From: Humimonas sp964465015
GTDB lineage: Bacteria > Gemmatimonadota > Gemmatimonadetes > Palauibacterales > Palauibacteraceae
Direction: 5' to 3'
Assembly: GCA_964465015.1 (NCBI GenBank)
Contig: CAYXHP010000148.1
Coordinates: forward strand, 1 to 64,000
DNA length: 64,000 nucleotides
Below are positions 1-8,306 of this stretch, piece by piece. The position numbers and the translations under genes were made by a program. Position 1 is the stretch's first letter. Each line of letters begins with the position of its first letter. A model generated the notes under the pieces. It searched no databases. It was not told the origin of the DNA and saw nothing but the letters and a program-made list of their open reading frames with translations.

Positions 1-437
1 ACCCCTCCTACCAGCAGGTGTGCAGCGGCACCACGGGGCACGCCGAGGTGGTCCGGGTCGCCTTCGACCCGCGGGTGATCTCGTACCGCGACGTGCTCAA
101 CGTGTTCTTCTCGATCCACGACCCCACCACCCTCGACCGCCAGGGCGCCGACGTGGGCACGCAGTACCGCTCGATCGTCCTGTACGAGTCGGACGAGCAG
201 CGGCGGGTCGCCGAGGCCGTGATCGCGGAGCTGGAGGAGGAGGAGGTGTTCGGCGCCCCGATCGTGACCGAGGTCGTCCAGCTGGAGGCCTTCTACCCGG
301 CCGAGGACTATCACCGGGACTACTTCGCCCGGAACCCGGCGCAGCCCTACTGCCGGATGGTGGTGGCCCCCAAGGTGACCAAGCTGCGGAAGCACTTCCT
401 GGACCGCCTGAAGGAGGAGCCCGCCGCCTCGGGCTGA
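1..437 (+). CDS. msrA: Peptide-methionine (S)-S-oxide reductase MsrA, C-terminal part
   Basis: The gene runs in from the left edge; frame 3 is open from the first codon. The visible residues QVCSGTTGHAEVV match the MsrA core that follows the catalytic GCFW motif, which lies outside the window. Later family landmarks are present: FFSIHDPTTLDRQGADVGTQ (substrate-binding region) and YRSIVLY, then FYPAEDYHRDYF near the end. MsrA reduces the S-epimer of methionine sulfoxide in oxidised proteins, with electrons from thioredoxin. About 144 residues are seen. The tail has no extra MsrB domain. It converges on kynU with a 35-base gap. Family assignment is secure; the N-terminus cannot be judged. Confidence 0.95.
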   Translation, partial: PSYQQVCSGTTGHAEVVRVAFDPRVISYRDVLNVFFSIHDPTTLDRQGADVGTQYRSIVLYESDEQRRVAEAVIAELEEEEVFGAPIVTEVVQLEAFYPAEDYHRDYFARNPAQPYCRMVVAPKVTKLRKHFLDRLKEEPAASG

Positions 438-472
438 GCTCTCCGGACCGGGCGCCGCGGGCATCCCGCCGG

Positions 473-1852
473 TCACAGCTCGCGGACCGACGCCTCCAGG
501 GCCGAGAGGGCTTCGCGGAGCTGGCGGTCCGACAGGTAGGGGGCGGGGCCGAGCCGGAGCCACGGTCCCCGGTGGTCCGTGTGTACGCCTCGCTCCCGGA
601 GTCGTCGGCCCACGTCGGCCGCACGCGGACTGCGCAGGGCCAGGAATCCGGCCACGCCCTCGAGCGGCACGTCCCGGTCCCGCGTCACCACCCCGGGGTC
701 CAGGTCCAGGGCGTCGAAGCCCTCGGCCAGGAGCCCGACCTGGTGCCGGCTCACGGCCCGCAGGAGCTCCGGCGCCAGCCCCCGATCCCGGAAGAACGCG
801 AACACCTCGGCCGCGCGGTAGTGACTGGTCGGGTCGTAGGTGCTGCCCGCGAACCTTTCGCCGCCCGACGGATACGGCACCCCGGCGTCCGGCAGCTCCA
901 GGCCGGCCTGCTCCAGTGCCGCGAACTCGGCGAACCAGCCGGTGACCACCGGCCGCAAGTCGCAGTCGGGCGGTAGCCGCAGGAAGCAGTTTCCCTCCCC
1001 GAGCTGCAGGTACTTGTAGCCGCCACCGACCACGTAGGCATCCTCGAGTCCCTGCAGCGAGAAGGGGAGGACGCCGAGCGCGTGGTAGGCGTCCACCACC
1101 AGGTGCGCCCCGTGGCGGCGGCACGCGGACATCGCCTCCTCCAGGCCGCCGGCGATGTGGGCCGTCTCGTACATGACGGCCGACACGAAGGCGGCCGCGG
1201 TGCGGTCGTCCACGACCCCGGCCACGCGCTCCCCGACCGTCGAGGCCGGCCGCGACGTGACCCGTACGACCTCGATCCCCTCCTCCTCGAGGCGTGCCAG
1301 CTGCCTCCGGAGGGTGTGGAACTCACCGTCCGTGGTCACGAGCCGCGGTCGCTCGCGCAGGGGGAGAGCGGAGAGGAATCGGACCACGAGGTCGTGTGTG
1401 CTCGCGCCGAGCGCGATGTCTCCGGGGGAGACCCGGATCGGCGCGTCCGCCGTGGCCCCCGCTCCGCCATCGGGACGTCGACGTCCGACCCGGGCGCCGG
1501 GTCCGGCCAGGAGCGCCGTGAAGCCCTCGCGCACCCGCTCGGCTCGCTCGAAGGCCCGATCCCACTTTTCGTCCACGAGCTCGGCGGCGTCCAGCCACGC
1601 GCGCTCCTGGCCCTCGAATCCGCGGTCGGGCCACGCCTGGTGCGAGTGCCCGGTGAGGAGGAGCCGCTCCGAGACCCGGAAGCGGGAGTAGTCCGGGGCG
1701 AGGGCGTTCGGCTCACGGCGGAGCGCCTCGAGCGTGACACGCGCCCCGGGGGGCGGTACCGGGTCGGCCGGCGGCCGGCTCTTTCGGTCCGGCGCGTCCC
1801 GGGTGTCAGGGTCCGCTGGCCGTGCCTCCCCGGACGGATCGGGAGCCCTCAC
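473..1852 (-). CDS. kynU: Kynureninase (PLP enzyme), last gene of the tryptophan operon
   Basis: A 459-residue fold-type I PLP enzyme. The sequence DAYHALGVLPF (aspartate that contacts the PLP nitrogen) is followed by GGGYKYLQLGEGN, whose lysine, near residue 280, is the expected Schiff-base residue and resembles the kynureninase SYKYLNGGPG signature. Kynureninase cleaves kynurenine to anthranilate and alanine. The GTG start overlaps the kynA stop by four bases (GTGA), so translation is probably coupled to the dioxygenase. The first ~38 residues are charged and Pro-rich and may be disordered. Downstream genes in the pathway use anthranilate rather than 3-hydroxyanthranilate, and no kynurenine 3-monooxygenase is visible, so kynurenine is the likelier substrate. 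The alternative is an unspecified class V aminotransferase; context argues against it. Confidence 0.88.
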   Translation of the reverse strand: MRAPDPSGEARPADPDTRDAPDRKSRPPADPVPPPGARVTLEALRREPNALAPDYSRFRVSERLLLTGHSHQAWPDRGFEGQERAWLDAAELVDEKWDRAFERAERVREGFTALLAGPGARVGRRRPDGGAGATADAPIRVSPGDIALGASTHDLVVRFLSALPLRERPRLVTTDGEFHTLRRQLARLEEEGIEVVRVTSRPASTVGERVAGVVDDRTAAAFVSAVMYETAHIAGGLEEAMSACRRHGAHLVVDAYHALGVLPFSLQGLEDAYVVGGGYKYLQLGEGNCFLRLPPDCDLRPVVTGWFAEFAALEQAGLELPDAGVPYPSGGERFAGSTYDPTSHYRAAEVFAFFRDRGLAPELLRAVSRHQVGLLAEGFDALDLDPGVVTRDRDVPLEGVAGFLALRSPRAADVGRRLRERGVHTDHRGPWLRLGPAPYLSDRQLREALSALEASVREL

Positions 1853-2637
1853 AGCCTCGTCCGGATCTCCCACAGGTCGGGGAAGACGGGCCGCGACAGG
1901 GTGGATCGCAGGTAGCCCGCTCCCGCGGTCCCGCCGGTGCCGCTCTTCGCGCCGATCGTCCGCTCGACCATCTTCACGTGCCGGTAGCGCCACTCCTGGA
2001 GCCCTTCGTCCAGGTCCACGAGCCGCTCGCACAGCTGCGAGAGGACGGGGTCCTCCGCGTACACCTCGAGGAGCGCGTCCTGGACGCCCTCCGAGGGCTC
2101 GACGGGGCGCGTGACATCCCGCTCCAGCGCCTCGCGAGGCACAGGGAAGCCCTCCCGGTGCAGGTGGGCCAGGAAGGCGTCCCACAGCGTCGGGCCCGCC
2201 AGGCGGCGCTCCAGCCGCGCGCGGGCCTCGCTCCCTTCCGGATAGCGCTCCAGGATCAGGGGCCGCTTGAGCCCGAGCGCGAACTCGAGCTCCCGGAACT
2301 GGAACGACTCCAGCCCGCTGGCCTGGTCCAGCCGGTCCCGGAAGGTGAGGAACTCGCGCGGGGTCATCGTCTCCAGGATGTCGATCTGTCCCACCATGAC
2401 CTTGAGGATGGTGAGGATCCGCTTCATGGCGTGGAGCGCCACGGGCAGGTCGTCGCGGTCCAGGATCGCCCGCACGTAGTCCAGCTCGTGCAGCACCTCC
2501 TTGAACCACAGCTCGTACACCTGGTGGATGACGATGAACAACATCTCGTCGTGCTCCCCGGCCCGCAGGCGCTGCAGCGAGAGGAGCTCGTCCAGGTGCA
2601 GGTAGTCGGCGTAGGTCAGGTAGCGTTCCGGCTCCAC
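1849..2637 (-). CDS. kynA: Tryptophan 2,3-dioxygenase
   Basis: A 262-residue, all-helical heme dioxygenase that opens the indole ring of L-tryptophan with O2 to give N-formylkynurenine. HQVYELWFKEVLHEL carries the distal histidine (His38). YRHVKMVERTIGAKSGTGG carries the proximal heme ligand (His220) and the GTGG substrate loop, followed by YLRSTL. Length is close to that of bacterial relatives. The GTG start lies one base after the stop of the upstream monooxygenase gene, and its stop overlaps kynU. It is the first committed step of the pathway encoded by this operon. Confidence 0.96.
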   Translation of the reverse strand: MEPERYLTYADYLHLDELLSLQRLRAGEHDEMLFIVIHQVYELWFKEVLHELDYVRAILDRDDLPVALHAMKRILTILKVMVGQIDILETMTPREFLTFRDRLDQASGLESFQFRELEFALGLKRPLILERYPEGSEARARLERRLAGPTLWDAFLAHLHREGFPVPREALERDVTRPVEPSEGVQDALLEVYAEDPVLSQLCERLVDLDEGLQEWRYRHVKMVERTIGAKSGTGGTAGAGYLRSTLSRPVFPDLWEIRTRL

Positions 2638-2638
2638 G

Positions 2639-4918
2639 TCAGTAGCCCCATTCGAAGCGAGGCGTGTAGTCGTCCAGCGTCGAGTACGGCTTCGGCCACG
2701 GCAGGTCGTAGCCGAGCGCGTACGCGGCGTGGCGCGTCCAGTAAGGCTCCCACAGGTGGGCCCGGGCCAGGCAGCACAGGTCCGCCCGGCCGGCGGCCAG
2801 GATCGTGTTGACGTCCATGTAGGAGGAGATGTTGCCCACCGCCATGGTGTGGATGCCGACCTCGTGCCGGATCCGGTCGGCGAAGGGCGTCTGGAACTGG
2901 CGCCCGTAGCGAGGCTTCTGCCATGGCACCGTCTGGCCGGCCGAGACGTCCACGATGTCGCCGCCCGCCTCCGCGACCCGGCGTGCCACCTCCACCGCGT
3001 CGTCGGCGGTCATCCCCCCCGGGGCCCAGTCCACCGCGGAGATCCGGACCGAGATCGGCCGCTCCTCGGGCCACACCGCCCGCACGGCGCTCAGCACCTC
3101 GAGCGGGTAGCGCATCCGGTTCTCGAGCTCGCCCCCGTACTCGTCCTCGCGCTCGTTGGTGAGGGGGGAGATGAAGCTGGCCAGGAGGTAGCCGTGCGCG
3201 AAGTGGATCTCTAGGAGGTCGAAGCCGGCCTCCACGGCCATCTCGGCCGCGCGGACGTACTCGCGCAGCACCCGGTCCATGTCGGCTCGGTCCATGGGTC
3301 GGGGGACCGGATTCTCGGGCTTCCAGGGAAGGGGAGACGGGGCCAGCACCTCCCAGCCGTCCTCCTCCAGCGGCTCCACGTCCCCTTCCCAGGAGAGCTT
3401 CGTCGCGCCCTTGCGGCCCGCGTGCCCGAGCTGGAGGCCGATCCTGGCCGAGCTCCGGTCGTGCACGAAGTCGACGATCCGCTTCCACGCGGGAACGTGC
3501 TCGGGGAGGTACATGCCCGTGCACCCCGGCGAGATCCGTCCCTGGGCGCTGACGTTCGTCATCTCGCTCATCACGAGGCCCGCGCCGCCCACCGCCCGGC
3601 TCCCCAGGTGCACCAGGTGCCAGTCGTCGGGTGTCCCGTCCACGGCCGAGTACTGGCACATGGCCGACACGACCACGCGGTTCTCGAGCACGAGACCTCG
3701 AAGCCGGAACGGGGTGAACATCGGCGGGGGCGGCGGATCCGTCCGGATGGCGACGCCCGACTGCTCCGCGGCCCGGCCGGCGAACCAGCGGTCCACATCC
3801 GCGGTGAATGTCGGGTCGCGCATCCGCAGGTCCTCGTGCGTGATGCGGAGGCTCCGGGTGAGGAGCCCGAAAGCGAACTGGAGCGGCTCGTCGTCCATGT
3901 AGCGCTCGGTGCCCTCGAACCATTCCAGGCTGGCGCGGGCGGCGCGCTGCAGGCTCTCGACGTCGGGCCGCCGCGCCTCCTCGTAGGCCGGGAGCGCACG
4001 GCACGGCTGGTTCCCGTGCGCGGTCAGCGCATCCCGGAGCGCGATGGCATCGATCATGGCGATGCGCGTACCCGAGCCCACCGAGAAGTGGGCGGTGTGC
4101 GCCGCGTCCCCGATGAGCACCGTGTTCCCGTGCCACCATCGACCGGTGCGCAGGGTCGGAAAGTGCCGCCAGATGGAGCGGTTCCGGATGAGCGGGTGCC
4201 CCTCGAGCTCCTCCTCGAACAGGTCGGCGCAGAAGGCGGCGGCCGCCTCTTCGTCGTCCTCCGGCAGGCCCGTGGCCGCCCACGTCTCATCGCGCGCCTC
4301 GACGATGAAGGTCGAGTGCGCCTTCCCGTCCCTGGTCGGCTCGTACTGGTAGGCGTGCACGCGCCACAGTCCGTGCCGGTCCTCGCGGAAGTAGAACGTG
4401 AAGGCCCGGAAGGGACGCGTCGTGCCGAGCCACACGAAGCGGTTGGGCCGGAGGTCGATGGTCGGCTGGTAACGCTCCGGGTGGAGCCCGCGGACCGTGC
4501 TGTTCACCCCGTCGGCCGCCACGAGGAGGTCGGCCTCCTCCCACGGCGAGAGATCGGTGACGTCGACGCCGTGCCGGAGGTCCACGCCCAGCTCGCGAGC
4601 CCGGGCCGAGAGGATCTCGAGCAGGGTCGAGCGGGCGAGGCCCGAGAAGCCGTGTCCGGTGGAGCGCAGGCACGCCCCCCGGTAGTGGATGTCGATGTCG
4701 TCCCAGTGGTGGAAGTGGCGGGTGATCTCCGCGTAGCTGGTCGGGTCGGCGGCGGCGATCTCCTCCAGCGTGGCATCCGAGAACACGACCCCGAAGCCGT
4801 AGGTGGCGCCGGGCGGGTTGCGCTCCAGCACCGTGACCTCGTGCGTCTCGTCCTGGAGCCGCATGAGGATGGAGAAGAAGAGCCCGGCGGGCCCGCCCCC
4901 GACGCAGACGATCCTCAC
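2639..4918 (-). CDS. Bifunctional anthraniloyl-CoA monooxygenase/reductase
   Basis: A 759-residue fusion. Residues 1-395 form a PHBH-like flavin monooxygenase: GGGPAG at 7-12 binds the FAD ADP moiety, DGVNS near 137-141, and GDAAHTAHFSVGSG at 270-283 binds the flavin ribityl chain. From residue 400 (MFTPFRLRGLVLENRVV) to the end is an Old Yellow Enzyme-type FMN barrel, with LQLGHAGRKG and HFAHGYLLASFISPLTN typical of that family. This arrangement matches the two-domain 2-aminobenzoyl-CoA monooxygenase/reductase known from Azoarcus, which hydroxylates and then reduces anthraniloyl-CoA to 2-amino-5-oxocyclohex-1-ene-carbonyl-CoA. GTG start overlaps the acyl-CoA dehydrogenase stop by four bases. 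Salicylyl-CoA 5-hydroxylases share the first domain only. Confidence 0.93.
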   Translation of the reverse strand: MRIVCVGGGPAGLFFSILMRLQDETHEVTVLERNPPGATYGFGVVFSDATLEEIAAADPTSYAEITRHFHHWDDIDIHYRGACLRSTGHGFSGLARSTLLEILSARARELGVDLRHGVDVTDLSPWEEADLLVAADGVNSTVRGLHPERYQPTIDLRPNRFVWLGTTRPFRAFTFYFREDRHGLWRVHAYQYEPTRDGKAHSTFIVEARDETWAATGLPEDDEEAAAAFCADLFEEELEGHPLIRNRSIWRHFPTLRTGRWWHGNTVLIGDAAHTAHFSVGSGTRIAMIDAIALRDALTAHGNQPCRALPAYEEARRPDVESLQRAARASLEWFEGTERYMDDEPLQFAFGLLTRSLRITHEDLRMRDPTFTADVDRWFAGRAAEQSGVAIRTDPPPPPMFTPFRLRGLVLENRVVVSAMCQYSAVDGTPDDWHLVHLGSRAVGGAGLVMSEMTNVSAQGRISPGCTGMYLPEHVPAWKRIVDFVHDRSSARIGLQLGHAGRKGATKLSWEGDVEPLEEDGWEVLAPSPLPWKPENPVPRPMDRADMDRVLREYVRAAEMAVEAGFDLLEIHFAHGYLLASFISPLTNEREDEYGGELENRMRYPLEVLSAVRAVWPEERPISVRISAVDWAPGGMTADDAVEVARRVAEAGGDIVDVSAGQTVPWQKPRYGRQFQTPFADRIRHEVGIHTMAVGNISSYMDVNTILAAGRADLCCLARAHLWEPYWTRHAAYALGYDLPWPKPYSTLDDYTPRFEWGY

Positions 4919-6225
4919 GCCGGCTCCCCGGCCGCGGCGCCGCCGGCGCGCGGGCTCACCCGTTTGGCCCCGGTACCGTCCGGGCCCGTCTCCTCGGCCC
5001 CGCCGCCACGCCGGGTCGCCTCCACCAGGTGGCCCGCGATGATGAGGCGCTGGATCTCCGTGGTCCCCTCGTAGATCCGTAGCGCCCGCACCGACCGGTA
5101 CAGCCGGTCCACCGGGTGGTCGGCCAGGACGCCGCGCCCTCCCAGGATCTGGACGGCTTCGTCCACGATCCTCTGCGCCGCCTCGGTCGCGTGCGCCTTG
5201 GCCATGGCCGACTCGACCGTGGTCCGCTCGGCGCCGCCGTCCCGCTCCCACGCGGCCCGGTAGGTGAGGAGACGCGCGGCCGTCAGCTCGGTGGACATGC
5301 GGGCGAGCTTGTCCTGGACGAGCTGGAAATCGGCCAGCGGTCGACCGAACTGGCGGCGGGAGACGGCGTGGAAGAGGGCTTCCCCCAGCGCCCGTGCCGC
5401 CATGCCGCAGGCGGCGGCCGCCACCGTGGGTCGAAGCCGGTCCAACGTGGCGAGGCCGATCCCGAGCCCCCGGCCCTCCTCGCCGATGCGGGCCGCGGCC
5501 GGGACCCGGCAGCCGTCGAGCTCGATCTCGCCGAGCGGGTGAGGGGAGGAGAGGACCTGCGGCCCGGCGAACCGGAGGCCGGGGGCCCCGGCCGGGACCA
5601 CGAAGGCCGACACGCCCCGCCGCCCCGCCCCCGGGTCCGTGGCCGCGAACACCACGTAGAAGTCCGCGATCCCCGCGTTCGAGATGAACGCCTTGCGGCC
5701 GTCCAGGACGTAGTCGTCCCCGTCGCGAACGGCCCGCGTGGTCAGCGAGGCCACGTCGGACCCCGCCTCCGGCTCGGTCATGGCGAAGGCGCCCATGGCC
5801 CGCCCCCGCACCGCCGGTCCCAGCCACCGCTGGCGCGGCTCGCACTCGCCGGCCAGCACCAGGGGAGTCGCGGCCAGTCCCTGGAGGGCGAACACCGCGT
5901 CGGCGAGCGGGGAGGCGCCGGCGAGCGCCTCGCGCACGAGGCAGCAGGCCCGGAAATCCTGCGCCGCGATCGGACCCAGCCAGCCCCCGTCGCCGAGGAG
6001 CTCGAGCAGGTCGCGGGCCTCGCGGCGCGCCGCCGCGTCGTCGGCCGGCTCGGGCCTCGACGCGATCTCGCGCGCGCACATCCTTGATGCCTTCCCGGCC
6101 AGCTCGAGGTGACGCTTCTCCAGGAAGGCGCGTACCGGGGATGGGTCGGGGATCGCCGTTTCGCTCCCGATGCCGGTGCCCCCTCCCACGTTCGCCGGCC
6201 GGCCGCGGAGCTTGTCGTCGGTCAT
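4915..6225 (-). CDS. Acyl-CoA dehydrogenase
   Basis: A 436-residue FAD enzyme of the acyl-CoA dehydrogenase superfamily. AMTEPEAGSDVASL is the first signature (flavin and substrate contact), FISNAG and RRQFGRPLADFQLVQDKLA follow, and LRIYEGTTEIQR near the C-terminus holds Glu386 at the place of the usual catalytic base. The last ~35 residues are Gly/Ala-rich and probably disordered. The ATG start overlaps the enoyl-CoA hydratase stop (ATGA) and the stop overlaps the next gene (GTGA). In this operon it most plausibly oxidises an alicyclic or ring-opened acyl-CoA derived from anthraniloyl-CoA; the exact substrate is inferred from context only. Confidence 0.92.
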   Translation of the reverse strand: MTDDKLRGRPANVGGGTGIGSETAIPDPSPVRAFLEKRHLELAGKASRMCAREIASRPEPADDAAARREARDLLELLGDGGWLGPIAAQDFRACCLVREALAGASPLADAVFALQGLAATPLVLAGECEPRQRWLGPAVRGRAMGAFAMTEPEAGSDVASLTTRAVRDGDDYVLDGRKAFISNAGIADFYVVFAATDPGAGRRGVSAFVVPAGAPGLRFAGPQVLSSPHPLGEIELDGCRVPAAARIGEEGRGLGIGLATLDRLRPTVAAAACGMAARALGEALFHAVSRRQFGRPLADFQLVQDKLARMSTELTAARLLTYRAAWERDGGAERTTVESAMAKAHATEAAQRIVDEAVQILGGRGVLADHPVDRLYRSVRALRIYEGTTEIQRLIIAGHLVEATRRGGGAEETGPDGTGAKRVSPRAGGAAAGEPA

Positions 6226-7022
6226 TCGAACCGCGTCTCCCGCTTCTCCACGAAGGCCTCGTAGGACTCGCGGAAGTTGGGATTCTGCATGCACACGGCC
6301 TGGACCTTGGCCTCCGCTTCGAGCGCGCTGTCCAGGTCCAGGATCGCTTCCCGGTTGAGCGCGTCCTTGGTGACCTCGAGGGCGAAGGAGGGCCCACGGG
6401 CGAGCTTCTCGGCCAGCTCGCGCGCTTCGCCGACCACCCGGTCGGCCGGGACGACGCGGTTGTAGAGGCCGATGCGGTGCGCCTCGGCGGCGTCGATGAA
6501 ATCGCCGGTCATGAGGAGCTCGGTGGCCCGGCCCAGGCCCACGATCCGCGGCAGGAGCCACGAGGCGCCCATGTCGGCCCCGGAGAGCCCAACCCGGGTG
6601 AACAGGAAGGCGATCTTCGCGGTCTCGGACGCGATGCGGAGGTCGCACGCCGACGCGATGACCGCCCCGGCCCCGGCCACGGTCCCGTTCAGGGCGGCCA
6701 CGACCGGCCGCCGGCAGGCCCGGATCGAGCCGATGAGGTCGCAGGTGAGGCGCGTGAAGGCGAGGAGGCCCTGGAAGTCACGCTCGAACAGGCGTCCGAT
6801 GATGTCCTCCACGTCCCCTCCGGAGCAGAAGCCCCGGCCGCGGCCGGTGAGGAGGACGGACCGCACGCCGGGCTCCGTGTCCAGCGCCCGGAAGGCGTCC
6901 CGCAGCTCCTCGTACACCTCGAACGTGAGGGCGTTGAGCCGCTCGGGGCGATTCAGCGTGATCGTGGCCACCGAGGTGGCCTCGTCGTGCTCGTACAGGA
7001 AGGACGTGGGTTCGATGGGCAT
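6222..7022 (-). CDS. Enoyl-CoA hydratase/isomerase family protein
   Basis: A 266-residue crotonase-fold protein. TLNRPERLNALT begins the CoA-binding region, GRGFCSGGDVEDI carries the first oxyanion-hole segment, and ALNGTVAGAGAVIASACDLR the second. Crotonases hydrate or isomerise enoyl-CoA esters or open rings retro-Claisen fashion; here the position between the deaminase-like and dehydrogenase genes fits the beta-oxidation-like part of the aminobenzoyl-CoA route. The ATG at 7022 is preferred because GGAGAG lies seven bases upstream; an in-frame ATG at 7052 would overlap the RidA gene and has no such site. The glutamates of classical hydratases are not clearly aligned, so a ring-opening or isomerase role is equally possible. 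Confidence 0.9.
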   Translation of the reverse strand: MPIEPTSFLYEHDEATSVATITLNRPERLNALTFEVYEELRDAFRALDTEPGVRSVLLTGRGRGFCSGGDVEDIIGRLFERDFQGLLAFTRLTCDLIGSIRACRRPVVAALNGTVAGAGAVIASACDLRIASETAKIAFLFTRVGLSGADMGASWLLPRIVGLGRATELLMTGDFIDAAEAHRIGLYNRVVPADRVVGEARELAEKLARGPSFALEVTKDALNREAILDLDSALEAEAKVQAVCMQNPNFRESYEAFVEKRETRFE

Positions 7023-7035
7023 CCGGCTCTCCGGT

Positions 7036-7491
7036 TCAGGATCCGTCCCCATGGGTGGTCCGGGGCGGTGGCGCGGTGGCGGCTTCCCCGGGCGGCAGCA
7101 CGGCGGTGGCCTCGATCTCGATCACCGCTCCCTCGTCGACGAGGCCGGTGACCTCCACCACGGCCATGGCCGGGTAGTGCCGGCCCATGAGCTCGCGCCA
7201 CGTGGCTCCGAGCGGCCCGAGGGAGGCCCGGTATTCGTCGAGGTCCGTCACGTAGACGGTCATGCGTCCGATGTGGGTCGGCCCTCCGCCGGCCTCGCCG
7301 ACGACCGCCAGGACGTGGGACAGGGCACCGCGAAACTGGGCGGCGAGCCCTTCGCCGCGGATGCGGCCGTCCGCATCCCGGTCCGTCTGTCCCGCCACGA
7401 ACACGAGGCGTCCGCCCGCCGGGGCCACCAGACCGTTGTTCCAGCCGCGGGGCTCCCCGAGCGCCTCCGGGTTCACGATCCGGAAGCTCAC
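7036..7491 (-). CDS. RidA/YjgF/Rid family protein, putative enamine/imine deaminase
   Basis: A 151-residue Rid-fold protein: VFVAGQTDRDADGRI, FRGALSHVLAVVGEAGG, MTVYVTDLDEYRA and the terminal YPAMAVVEVTGLVDEGAVIEIEATAV follow the family order. Archetypal RidA keeps an Arg in a C-terminal (R)xxV motif; here that place reads PAMAVVEV with no Arg, as in non-RidA Rid subfamilies. Rid proteins hydrolyse enamines and imines to ketones and ammonia. The monooxygenase/reductase product in this pathway is an enamine, so this protein may release its nitrogen (inference). GTG start overlaps the SDR stop by four bases. Trimerisation is usual for the family. Confidence 0.88.
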   Translation of the reverse strand: MSFRIVNPEALGEPRGWNNGLVAPAGGRLVFVAGQTDRDADGRIRGEGLAAQFRGALSHVLAVVGEAGGGPTHIGRMTVYVTDLDEYRASLGPLGATWRELMGRHYPAMAVVEVTGLVDEGAVIEIEATAVLPPGEAATAPPPRTTHGDGS

Positions 7492-8306
7492 GCGAGGAGC
7501 TCTCCGCCGTCCATCACGATCGCCTGGCCGTTGATGCCCCGGGCGCCCTCGCCGCACAGCCACAGCGCGGCGTCGGCCACCTCCTCCGGCTCGATGAGGC
7601 GGCCCTGGGGGTTCATGGCCACGATCGCCTGCATCGCCTCCTCCTGGGAACGTCCCGTCTTGAGGGCGACGTTTCGGGCCGAGGCCAACGTCATCTCCGT
7701 GCTCACGTAGCCCGGACACAGCGCGTTGACCGTGACGCCCCGGCCGGCCACCTCGGCGGCCGCGCAGCGCGCGAGGCCGAGCACCGCGTGCTTGGAAGCG
7801 GCGTACGCCGCGGTGTAGCGGGCCCCGGTCAGGCCGGCCACGGAGGCCACGTACACCAGCCGTCCCCAGCCGCGCTCGGCCATGGAGGGCAGGAAGGCCC
7901 GCGTGCACAGGAAGGAGCCGGTCGCGTTCACCTCCAGCACCCGGCGCCACTCCTCGAGCTCCAGGCTGCGGATCGGCGCGGCGGAGGCGATCCCGGCGGC
8001 ATGGACCAGGATGTCGGCCGGACCGAGCTCCGCCCCGGTTCTCTCGGCCAGGGCGCCGACCTGGACGGCGTCCGACACGTCGCACGGGACCGGGGTCGCG
8101 CGCCCCCCGGCGGCGCGGATCTCCTCCGCCACGGCCTCGATCTCGCTCGCGCTGCGGGCGCTCACCACGACCGCCGCTCCCGCCGCGGCCAGCCGACGTG
8201 CGGCGGCCGCCCCGATCCCCCGTCCCCCACCGGTGACGACCGCGATGCGGCCCTCGAGCGGGGTGGCCGCGCCGCGGCCCGCTTCGGCGGCGCCACGGGC
8301 CGTCAC
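7488..8306 (-). CDS. Short-chain dehydrogenase/reductase
   Basis: A 272-residue classical SDR. TGGGRGIG (NAD(P)-binding glycine motif), HAAGIA in place of NNAG, VASVAGLTGARYTAAYAASKHA with the catalytic Ser-Tyr-Lys, and PGYVSTEM are all present. In this operon it is a good candidate for oxidising the ring hydroxyl or a 3-hydroxyacyl-CoA intermediate in place of a 3-hydroxyacyl-CoA dehydrogenase, which is otherwise missing. GTG start overlaps the stop of the creatininase-family gene (GTGA) and its own stop overlaps the RidA start. Cofactor preference is not settled: an Arg (SARSAS) after the second strand would fit NADP. Confidence 0.92.
   Translation of the reverse strand: MTARGAAEAGRGAATPLEGRIAVVTGGGRGIGAAAARRLAAAGAAVVVSARSASEIEAVAEEIRAAGGRATPVPCDVSDAVQVGALAERTGAELGPADILVHAAGIASAAPIRSLELEEWRRVLEVNATGSFLCTRAFLPSMAERGWGRLVYVASVAGLTGARYTAAYAASKHAVLGLARCAAAEVAGRGVTVNALCPGYVSTEMTLASARNVALKTGRSQEEAMQAIVAMNPQGRLIEPEEVADAALWLCGEGARGINGQAIVMDGGELLA

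Noticed and set aside
2616..4283. Minus-strand frame inside the monooxygenase/reductase gene
   Set aside because: Overlaps in a different frame a gene with full flavoprotein motifs; no family features of its own.
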